From NCBI GenBank assembly GCA_052315315.1, contig JBLSDE010000005.1:12022-76021 (forward strand): a stretch of 64,000 nucleotides of DNA, written 5' to 3'. A program made the position numbers and the translations under genes. The stretch's first letter is position 1. The number at the start of each line of letters is the position of its first letter. The notes under the pieces were generated by a model. That model was given only the letters and a program-made list of their open reading frames with translations, was not told the DNA's origin and made no database searches. Shown here piece after piece: positions 9,067 through 15,620 of this stretch. The DNA is from Cuniculiplasma sp052315315 (GTDB taxonomy: Archaea > Thermoplasmatota > Thermoplasmata > Thermoplasmatales > Thermoplasmataceae).

Positions 9067-9180
9067 TTAAATTAACGATGCCTGTGGAATCTCTGTATCT
9101 CTCCCTTCATGAGAGATTCCATAGAATTCCTTCACTGTCTTCCTTACAATCTCCGATATCTTTTTATCAAACTCTTCCAT
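9067..9180 (-). pseudogene. Short frame within the 9.1/23.3 kb repeat, probably a gene fossil
   Basis: ATG-started 37-codon frame beginning MEEFDKKISEIVRKTVKEF. The corresponding part of the 23.3 kb repeat encodes a similar string (EEIDIRYGKFGRKRVREF) without a start codon. Conservation at the protein level suggests both are remnants of one small helical, charged protein or of a larger coding sequence. I do not know the family; an antitoxin-like or transposon-derived origin are both possible. Confidence 0.3.
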
Positions 9181-9187
9181 TATTCAT
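9109..9187. repeat. Degenerate repeat, copy 1
   Basis: About 79 bp matching 23278-23355 at roughly three quarters of positions by eye, in the same orientation (shared blocks ATGAGAGATT, TCTTCCTT and ATATCTT). Weaker similarity, such as GCCATCC, continues downstream in both copies. Confidence 0.45.
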
Positions 9188-9547
9188 TGCCTCATTTCGT
9201 TGTTTTAAGGTGCCATCCTCTTATATTTCATGAAATTTATCCATTGTTGAGGGAGTTATTTCATTTGTTCTTACACAAAATTAGGGATACTATTACTCAG
9301 CACTGTTAATTTCTTTAATTCACCATTCTGTCAATTATGATTGTTGAAAATTTGTAGTATTTTGTATACTGAAGATTATGTAGAATTCAGTATGGAAAAA
9401 ATCACGCTATCTCATATCTGAAAAACAGTTGAAAATATAGAGAAAATTTAATATTCACCCAATGCCAACTTAAAGGAAAGTGAAAATCATTAAGCTCTGA
9501 AAATAAACACTTTGTAATATGTTAGAAATTCAATATTTCCAAAATAA

Positions 9548-9619
9548 GCCGCAGGAGGGATTTGAACCCCCGACCTGCTGATTACGAATCAGCTGCTCTA
9601 CCTCCTGAGCTACAGCGGC
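9548..9619 (-). tRNA. tRNA-Thr (anticodon CGT)
   Basis: A 72-nt cloverleaf on the minus strand: acceptor GCCGCTG with CTGCGGC (one T-T mismatch at pair 6), D arm GCTC/GAGC, anticodon stem GCTGA/TCAGC with loop TTCGTAA, T stem GGGGG/CCCTC with loop TTCAAAT. The anticodon CGT reads ACG threonine codons. No intron and no encoded CCA. The first 38 nt are also the end of the upstream DUF1015 reading frame, so transcription probably comes from that operon or from a promoter inside the DUF1015 gene. Confidence 0.95.
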
Positions 9620-10739
9620 ATTCAATTTTTTCCATCAAGTAAAAGGCAATGCCTGATGGAATTTTGGGATAAAAATATGTGGATTTAGCAGGCAGAAGTT
9701 TTCCTTTCTGAACTATTTCATAGAACTTCTTTTTTTCCCAAACGGGCATGATTAATCCTCCCCTATTGCGGTTTTTTTCAATTTCTTCATTTAATTTTTC
9801 AAGGCTTGAGGTGTATTCCAGATGTAAATTTTCCTTTTTTCCCTTACCTAAATTAAGAAATTCATCAATAATGTAAACATCCTCATACTGTTTCATTTTT
9901 TCCTTCTTTTTGAGCACAATTGTACTTTCCATATTTACAAGCGATGGTGCTGGTACTTTCCCCTCGCCCTCAAATCTATGAAAATCATAAAATTTTGAAA
10001 GGTCCTCATACACACCATCCCAAAGGTCGAATATTCTGTGAACCTCACCAATTCTGGTAGAGTCTGCCTCTATGGAAGTAACATAAACCATAATCTTATT
10101 CCATAAACCAGATGTCTCACGCATGAGTTCGTTCATTGCCCTGTATCTGTGATGACCATCGGCAATTATGGTCACTCTCTCCATAAGGTCTTCTCTCATT
10201 TTTCTTATATACTCCTCTTCGTTGACTATACATATGTCATTCCAGGTTCCCTTTGGTTCTTCGTAGGATTTTGCGCAACCCTTTTTCTTCATTATTTCCC
10301 ATAGTATGGAGTGGAGGTCCGGGGAATCAACAACTGTAAAAACAGGTTCAGTTTGTGCACTGAGTTTCAATATATGTCTCTTTCTCTGCTGCACATATTC
10401 AGGAATTACATTTTCGTGTTCCAGAAACTTATTTTCAGGCCTTGAAATGTCTACAACTCCTATCACACCGAGTCTCTCAAAAAAAGACCCATTGCTGGAA
10501 TATCTCTGTCTCAGTATGATAAGTGATTCTCTTTCAAAGCTTTTAAGAATGCCCTTATTAATCCAATCCTGCAATCTTTCCTTGCACTCATCGTCTTCAA
10601 ATAATGACAGGTTCATAATATTATAGGGGTTTTTCCTTAATTCCGTTATTTCGTTTTCTGTAAGAGTGTCAAATGGGGGTGAAATGACATCTCCAAGCCC
10701 AGTCTCGTATATAACAGGTTTAAACGTATCAAGTCTCAA
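9582..10739 (-). CDS. DUF1015 family protein
   Basis: A 385-residue protein of the DUF1015 family, whose function is unsettled. The family hallmark ADGHHRYRAM is at about residues 192-201, the start ISPPFD is conserved-looking, and the C-terminal core ends at the YFYPKIPSG region. The reading frame then continues about 14 residues (to SSGGRAADS) into tRNA-Thr; the stop TAA is formed by the anticodon loop. The start is TTG at 10739, 13 bp after nfo, so it is third in the TrmB-nfo-DUF1015 operon. The last residues are therefore tRNA sequence rather than conserved protein. Confidence 0.85.
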   Translation of the reverse strand: MRLDTFKPVIYETGLGDVISPPFDTLTENEITELRKNPYNIMNLSLFEDDECKERLQDWINKGILKSFERESLIILRQRYSSNGSFFERLGVIGVVDISRPENKFLEHENVIPEYVQQRKRHILKLSAQTEPVFTVVDSPDLHSILWEIMKKKGCAKSYEEPKGTWNDICIVNEEEYIRKMREDLMERVTIIADGHHRYRAMNELMRETSGLWNKIMVYVTSIEADSTRIGEVHRIFDLWDGVYEDLSKFYDFHRFEGEGKVPAPSLVNMESTIVLKKKEKMKQYEDVYIIDEFLNLGKGKKENLHLEYTSSLEKLNEEIEKNRNRGGLIMPVWEKKKFYEIVQKGKLLPAKSTYFYPKIPSGIAFYLMEKIECRCSSGGRAADS

Positions 10740-10752
10740 AATATTCCACCGT

Positions 10753-11601
10753 TCATATTATAGTATCAAGGACAGACAGGTCATCCATATAACCCGCTTC
10801 TCCCTTTGGAGTTTCCATTATCATGGGTATGTCAAAAAACTTACTATCGTTGAGCAGAAGTGAAAATCCCTTTGCCCCTATCTTTCCGAGGCCTATCTGC
10901 TCATGCCGGTCGGTGTGTTCACCCAACCCCTTTTTACTGTCATTTAAATGAAATCCCATTATTTTTTCAATTCCAACTGTATTTTTAATTTCATCAATCA
11001 TACTTTCGTAGCCCTTTCCATTTGTGAAGTCATAACCTGAGGCCCAGGCGTGACAGGTATCAAGACAAATTCCCACTTTGTTCTTGTATTCTATCCGATC
11101 TATTATTTCCCCTATTTCCAGAAAGGTCTTTCCAACACTATTTCCCTGTCCTGCGGAATTTTCTATCAATACGGTTACTTTCTGTTCCTTATTTATCACA
11201 TCATTTAACATGGCCGCCACGTTTTCTATTCCTATTTGCAATGTTGCCTCCTTGAATGATCCTGGGTGAAATGTCAAAAGTTCAGCACCTATTTCATCGC
11301 ATCTTTCTATTTCAGTTCTGAAGGCCTCTCTAACTTTATCCCTCAGTTCCTTATCGCTGGATGCCGTATTTAGAAGGTAAGAAGCGTGAACCATTACACT
11401 CCTTATTCCCTTGGAATTTCTATTTTCCTTGAATTTTTCCGGTACTTCTGGAGGAATGGCCTTAGCCTTCCATTGCATCTGGTTCTTTGAAAATATCTGA
11501 TATGTTCTGAAATGGAATTTCGATGCACTTATCGGTGTATTTTCAATTCCAACAGTGGTTGAGAGATGACCACCTATTAGATGTGTTTCTGTTATTTTCA
11601 C
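10753..11601 (-). CDS. nfo: Endonuclease IV (AP endonuclease)
   Basis: A 282-residue Nfo-type apurinic/apyrimidinic endonuclease, a TIM-barrel zinc enzyme that nicks DNA 5' to abasic sites in base-excision repair. The trinuclear zinc ligands are visible in order: VMVHAS (His), TFHPGS (His), LIENSAG (Glu), CLDTCHAW (Asp, His), FHLNDSK (His), TDRHE (Asp, His) and METPKG (Glu). The start is GTG at 11601, overlapping the TrmB stop by 4 bp (GTGA), which implies translational coupling. Coupling of a repair nuclease to a TrmB-type regulator is unusual and may point to stress control. Confidence 0.95.
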   Translation of the reverse strand: MKITETHLIGGHLSTTVGIENTPISASKFHFRTYQIFSKNQMQWKAKAIPPEVPEKFKENRNSKGIRSVMVHASYLLNTASSDKELRDKVREAFRTEIERCDEIGAELLTFHPGSFKEATLQIGIENVAAMLNDVINKEQKVTVLIENSAGQGNSVGKTFLEIGEIIDRIEYKNKVGICLDTCHAWASGYDFTNGKGYESMIDEIKNTVGIEKIMGFHLNDSKKGLGEHTDRHEQIGLGKIGAKGFSLLLNDSKFFDIPMIMETPKGEAGYMDDLSVLDTII

Positions 11602-12329
11602 TCTATACCACCAGATATGTGAAAATCACTGCTGTCTATGATCATCTGAACAAACTGGTAAACGTGCATTGCAAGAGCCGGATTATCTGTATAACCACAG
11701 GCATTAAGGTCCGGGCCTGCAAGAAGTGCCCTGGTTCTGTCCGAAACAATATCTGTTGCGATCAGCCCCTCCTTTCTGAAAGTCTGAACGCTTGGAGGGA
11801 CTCTCTTATTTGGCGGTGTAACAAATATTACCTTTACTCCCCTCCTTATGGCATTTTCTATATTTTTTTTCATTTCCAGTCGCATCTCTTTTACCATTGG
11901 GGTGCATATGTACAGTTCATTTTCTGCAAGATTGATCATTTCCGATATTTTGTTCATCACCCTTGTCCTTCCATATATTGTATAAACAAGCTGTGGATCA
12001 CCCTTTGACGGAAGTTCTTCCTGCATCATCCTCATCTCAGAGAAAAGTTCCTGGACCCTCATATCTATCTTTTTTCTTAGAGTTTCAAGATCCTCGGGTT
12101 TGAACATCTTTGGTCTCCCCTCAGTCTCCTTTGCGTATCCCTTTTCCACAAGGGATTCCATGACCTTATAGGCCGAGGTTCTTGGAATTTTGGCAGTATC
12201 AGCTATCTCATCTGCATTGGCCACACCGTGGTATACAAGTGCTGAGAAACCTTGAGCCTCATAAGCTGAAAGCCCGAATAGTTTCAACATCTCTGCGACC
12301 TTCTCAAGCCTGGATGTTGTAGTTTCCAT
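11598..12329 (-). CDS. TrmB-family transcription regulator
   Basis: A 243-residue regulator. The N-terminal winged helix is at about residues 12-75 (LFGLSAYEAQGFSALVYHG, then PRTSAYKVMESLVEKG), followed by a coiled segment (about 85-110) and a C-terminal effector domain with phospholipase-D-like features (YTIYGRTRVMNKISEMI, LYICTPMVK). Such proteins often sense sugars or other metabolites. I chose the ATG at 12329 because a TATA-like element (12346-12357) sits 22 bp upstream; an upstream start would add five residues. It opens an operon with nfo and DUF1015 and is divergent from the thioesterase-coaBC-nitrilase operon, sharing a 163-bp control region. Confidence 0.88.
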   Translation of the reverse strand: METTTSRLEKVAEMLKLFGLSAYEAQGFSALVYHGVANADEIADTAKIPRTSAYKVMESLVEKGYAKETEGRPKMFKPEDLETLRKKIDMRVQELFSEMRMMQEELPSKGDPQLVYTIYGRTRVMNKISEMINLAENELYICTPMVKEMRLEMKKNIENAIRRGVKVIFVTPPNKRVPPSVQTFRKEGLIATDIVSDRTRALLAGPDLNACGYTDNPALAMHVYQFVQMIIDSSDFHISGGIE

Positions 12330-12345
12330 AGCTAAATATGTCACA

Positions 12346-12357
12346 ATTATTAATATT
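12346..12357 (-). promoter_or_regulatory. TATA-like element of the TrmB operon
   Basis: The stretch attattaatatt is centred 22 bp upstream of the minus-strand ATG at 12329, which supports that start and a leaderless message. Confidence 0.45.
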
Positions 12358-12447
12358 GTTTTCTCCTTTTTACCTGTTATTTTACAAATACAATTAGCAT
12401 TTTATTATGTTTCAAAACTAATTTTCTCACATGATTTAAGTGAATGC

Positions 12448-12483
12448 ATTTCCCTTTAAAAGATATTATATAAAAAGGGAAAT
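12448..12483. promoter_or_regulatory. Inverted repeat flanking the thioesterase TATA box
   Basis: ATTTCCCTTT (12448-12457) and AAAGGGAAAT (12474-12483) form perfect 10-bp arms 16 bp apart. The TATA-like element tattatataaaa (12464-12475) lies between and into the right arm, and the gene starts at 12493. Binding of a protein here would block TBP/TFB or the transcription start. The adjacent divergent TrmB gene is a candidate binder. Confidence 0.5.
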
Positions 12484-12492
12484 TCCCATGTC

Positions 12493-12891
12493 ATGGAAAG
12501 AGAGGAAAGATTACGGGCTCTTATACACAATGACAATTTCATGAAGCGTTTTAAAATAGAATTGCTGGAAACAAAGGAGGGATATGTAGATTTTAAGATT
12601 CTTATAGAAGAAAATATGCTGAGAATGGGGGAAATTGTAAACGGTGGAATTATTCTTGGCCTATTTGACATAGCAGGAGCACTTACCATATTCACCCTGG
12701 AAGGAGTCGTTAATGGTTTTACAATCTCCTTGAACACAAATTTTATGCGGTCCCTGTCAGGTAATTATGCCAGAGTTGTTTCGGAACTAAAATCCCATGG
12801 CAAAACACATGCATTTATTCACATGAATATGTATAATGATGAGGGTGAAAATACGGCTGTGGCTAACGGAGTGTGGGGCATATACAGGTAA
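12493..12891 (+). CDS. Hotdog-fold thioesterase (PaaI-like)
   Basis: A 132-residue single-domain protein resembling the PaaI/YbgC thioesterases. The hotdog pattern is visible: MGEIVNGGIILGLFDIAGAL (about 49-68), in which the usual HGG is NGG and Asp62 is the likely catalytic acid region, then NFMRSLSGNYARVVSEL and THAFIHMNMYNDEG strands. It probably hydrolyses an acyl-CoA. It overlaps coaBC by 19 bp, so it belongs to a coenzyme A-related operon; whether it acts in CoA recycling is inference. Its promoter is the TATA box inside the inverted repeat just upstream. Confidence 0.8.
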   Translation: MEREERLRALIHNDNFMKRFKIELLETKEGYVDFKILIEENMLRMGEIVNGGIILGLFDIAGALTIFTLEGVVNGFTISLNTNFMRSLSGNYARVVSELKSHGKTHAFIHMNMYNDEGENTAVANGVWGIYR

Positions 12892-14045
12892 GGAAATCCT
12901 ATCATTTACTTGAAGGTTACAGAATCTTTATTTCCGTCGGTGGTAGCATATCTTCCTATCGAACACCAGATATAATTCGTGATCTCAGGAGGGAGGGTGC
13001 AGAGGTCCATTGCATTCTATCTCCGGCAGCCGAGAAAATGATAGGCGCTCAGGCTCTTGAATGGGCATCTGGAAATGTTGTGATAAAGGAACTAACAGGA
13101 AGAATGGAACACATAACGTTCTTTGAAAATAATGACAAGCGCAATGTTCTTCTGATGTGTCCTGCTACGTATAACCAGATTGGGAAGATAGCAAACGGTA
13201 TAGCCGATGGCGTTGCAGAAACCTTTTTTTCCAATGCAATTGGCATGGATATTCCCGTCGTTGTAGTTCCTGCAATGCATCTTGAGATGTTCAGAAATCC
13301 TGTAAATTCAAGAAATATTGATTCTCTGAAACAAATTGGTGTTAAAATTGTGGAACCGAGGATAGAAGATGGAAAGGCCAAAATAATGTGGTCTGAGGAG
13401 ATAATTGACACCATTCTTCAGAGGGAAGAGACAAAAAAATCCATTCTTATAATATCCGGAACAAGCGAACTGAAGATTGATCCTGTCAGAAGTCTGATCA
13501 ACAGAAGCTCAGGCTTAACTGGCATTTCTCTGGCCAGAGCCGCAAAAAGAGACGGTTTTAACAGAATAGTATATCTGGGAAATTCAAATTACCGGGTACC
13601 CCTGTATTGCCAGTGGATTGAGGCACATGACGTTGATGATTTTTATTCAAAGACAAGGGAGCTTCTTGCAAGGGAAGAATTCGACTATATTGTAATTCCC
13701 GCAGCACTTTCAGATTTCAAATATGAATCCAGGGATAAGAAGATTGAGAGCAAATCAAATGTTACAATAACCCTTGAACCAAGGGAAAAATTGATAGTAC
13801 ACATTCTGGAAATATCTAAAAAATGGAAGAAGAGACCAAGGATAGTTCGTTTTAAATTGGGTGAGGATGACTTTACACCAAGTAATGATTCAGACTACAT
13901 GACCATACTAAATCTTGTATCTGATAAGCCCTTTCAGGAAGTAAGCAACAGATATTCCATTTTCAGGGGCAAGGAAAGAATTATGAACCAGATAATGAAT
14001 AAGATAGAGCTGGCAGATTTTATCATAAGGGAGATGCAGAATTGA
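12873..14045 (+). CDS. coaBC: Bifunctional phosphopantothenoylcysteine decarboxylase/phosphopantothenate-cysteine ligase
   Basis: A 390-residue CoaBC enzyme making 4'-phosphopantetheine, two steps of CoA synthesis. The FMN-dependent CoaC half (about 15-180) has VGGSISSYR, the catalytic His in MEHIT (His80), CPATYNQIGKIANGIAD and the PAMHLEMFRNP loop (133-143). The CoaB half (190-390) has IDPVRSLINRSSG (202-214) and the FKYE region. The bacterial clamp Cys (in EGxLACG) is absent; EPRIEDGKAKI occupies that position, as I recall for archaeal members. The start is GTG at 12873, inside the thioesterase end; the nitrilase gene overlaps its stop by 4 bp. Confidence 0.93.
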   Translation: MGHIQVRKSYHLLEGYRIFISVGGSISSYRTPDIIRDLRREGAEVHCILSPAAEKMIGAQALEWASGNVVIKELTGRMEHITFFENNDKRNVLLMCPATYNQIGKIANGIADGVAETFFSNAIGMDIPVVVVPAMHLEMFRNPVNSRNIDSLKQIGVKIVEPRIEDGKAKIMWSEEIIDTILQREETKKSILIISGTSELKIDPVRSLINRSSGLTGISLARAAKRDGFNRIVYLGNSNYRVPLYCQWIEAHDVDDFYSKTRELLAREEFDYIVIPAALSDFKYESRDKKIESKSNVTITLEPREKLIVHILEISKKWKKRPRIVRFKLGEDDFTPSNDSDYMTILNLVSDKPFQEVSNRYSIFRGKERIMNQIMNKIELADFIIREMQN

Positions 14046-14803
14046 TGAATACAAGATTGACTATTGGGGGTTTCCAGATTGGTCCACTGGAAGAGGAGGA
14101 GATGCTGAAGAAGCTGGGAGAACAAAATTTTGAAGGCCTTGATATTGTAGTATTTCCTGAAAGATTCATTGTAGACACATTTCACTCTTTCACTGATTCC
14201 AGGGCGGCCAAAATGCTCAGTAATATTTCTAAGGGGAGAATTGTAGTTGGAGGATCTATTCTGGAAAAGACAGAAAAAGGGATTTTTAACAGGTCATATG
14301 TATTTGTAAACGGGAAAGTTATGGGTTATCAGGATAAAATCGTGCCATTCGATAGGGAAAATGGCCGTGTCGAAAGGGGTAAAATCATAAACATCTTCAA
14401 AACACCTGAAATAACATTTTCAGTCCCCATATGTTACGATATAGATTTCCCATTTTATGCAAAGATAAGTTCAATGAAGGGTGCAACACTCCTGATAAAT
14501 CCATCCCTGATAAGAAGTGATTTTCACAGGGAATGGCATCTCTATATTAAATCAAGGGCTCTCGAGAACAGAATATGCGTAGTATCAGTTAATTCCAACA
14601 ATCCAAACTTTGGAGGCGATTCTATATTCGTTGACACCTATGAGGAAAATAATGGTGTTAGACTTCTGGCTCTCGAGGCTCTGAACATGGATAGGTTCAC
14701 AACTGTATATTCAGAAGGTAAGGTCGATCAGAAGAGAGAGCAGAGAAAGATGGAAGACCCCGGTTATTACTCATTTCCCTCAAAGGAAATTGTTTATAAG
14801 TGA
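14042..14803 (+). CDS. Carbon-nitrogen hydrolase (nitrilase family)
   Basis: A 253-residue amidase of the nitrilase superfamily. The Glu-Lys-Cys triad is visible: FPERF (Glu40), YQDKIVPF (Lys99) and ICYDIDFP (Cys131). Members hydrolyse amides such as N-carbamoyl compounds, omega-amides or deaminated glutathione; the exact substrate is not clear. It overlaps coaBC by 4 bp and closes the thioesterase-coaBC operon, so an amide within or near CoA/pantothenate metabolism is an attractive but unproven substrate. Its 3' end overlaps the convergent hydrolase gene by 24 bp. Confidence 0.88.
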   Translation: MMNTRLTIGGFQIGPLEEEEMLKKLGEQNFEGLDIVVFPERFIVDTFHSFTDSRAAKMLSNISKGRIVVGGSILEKTEKGIFNRSYVFVNGKVMGYQDKIVPFDRENGRVERGKIINIFKTPEITFSVPICYDIDFPFYAKISSMKGATLLINPSLIRSDFHREWHLYIKSRALENRICVVSVNSNNPNFGGDSIFVDTYEENNGVRLLALEALNMDRFTTVYSEGKVDQKREQRKMEDPGYYSFPSKEIVYK

Positions 14804-15478
14804 ACATACCTCATCCGGGTGGGAAACGTGTGTTGTATGTCCCCCATCCTTTATAAGATGCATCTCTGAGTTTGCTATCCCATTGTGTAATATATCACCG
14901 TACTGGACAGGTATCATTCTGTCCTTCTCTCCCCATATTATGAGTGTTCTTTTGTTTATCTTTCTCAGCATGTCATCAGTTATTTTGAAATCTCCCTTTC
15001 CATTGTTTCTCAGCATGTTTCTGATTGCCATCTCATTGTTCCCAGGATTCATTTTCATAATTCTCATTATAAACTGATCTTCATTCTCTCCACCATATTC
15101 GCTCACGGTAGGGTTTGTACCAGCACTGCTGATCAGTATGAGCCCTTTACTTCCTCCATACTTATATTCGTGATAAAGGCTGACCCATCCGCCATAGGAG
15201 TTTCCTCCAATATAATACTCATCAATGCCTAAATTCTCAATAAGTTCCTGTATGGCATCGGCCTGAATACCCACAGAAATATCTCTGGGGATATACGACT
15301 TCCCATGACCAAGCAGGTCAGGGAATATGAGTCCGTAATTGCTCTTTATGCATGAAGCGATCTTCAAAAAGTTATTCCCCATGCCTCCCATACCATGAAG
15401 CAGTATAATGAAAGGTTTCCCGTCTTTTTTTAAATAGGAAATTTTCCCTTCACTGGTCTCAACATAAAACCTATTCAT
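14780..15478 (-). CDS. Alpha/beta hydrolase
   Basis: A 232-residue hydrolase fold enzyme. Seen are the oxyanion-hole HGMGGMG (28-34), the nucleophile elbow GGNSYGG (Ser94), the acid strand IIWGEKDRMIP and the final His in DGGHTTH. The size and GHG motif (LGHGKS) are typical of small esterases or MhpC-type C-C hydrolases. The substrate is unknown. The gene stands alone, its end overlapping the nitrilase gene on the other strand by 24 bp. Confidence 0.87.
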   Translation of the reverse strand: MNRFYVETSEGKISYLKKDGKPFIILLHGMGGMGNNFLKIASCIKSNYGLIFPDLLGHGKSYIPRDISVGIQADAIQELIENLGIDEYYIGGNSYGGWVSLYHEYKYGGSKGLILISSAGTNPTVSEYGGENEDQFIMRIMKMNPGNNEMAIRNMLRNNGKGDFKITDDMLRKINKRTLIIWGEKDRMIPVQYGDILHNGIANSEMHLIKDGGHTTHVSHPDEVCSLINNFL

Positions 15479-15592
15479 ATAAAAACATTATTGCACCATT
15501 GGATAAAATATTCACATTTCTTTTTAATCCCAATAAGTTAAGGATAATTCTATAACGAATTTCGTAATCATCTATATTGTCTATGAATAATC

Positions 15593-15603
15593 TTTTTATA
15601 TAC
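15593..15603 (+). promoter_or_regulatory. TATA-like element of ppdK
   Basis: tttttatatac is centred 23 bp before the GTG at 15621, supporting that start codon and a leaderless mRNA. Confidence 0.5.
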
Positions 15604-15620
15604 TTCCTCATAAAACAGAT

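Larger units (their letters stand above)
8866..9547. other. Gene-poor AT-rich stretch with a decayed repeat
   Basis: No convincing gene in about 680 bp. It holds a segment (9109-9187) similar to one at 23278-23355 and a short minus-strand frame across it. An inverted repeat TGGAATCTC/GAGATTCCA surrounds 9093-9121. The rest is AT-rich without recognisable structure. Confidence 0.6.
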
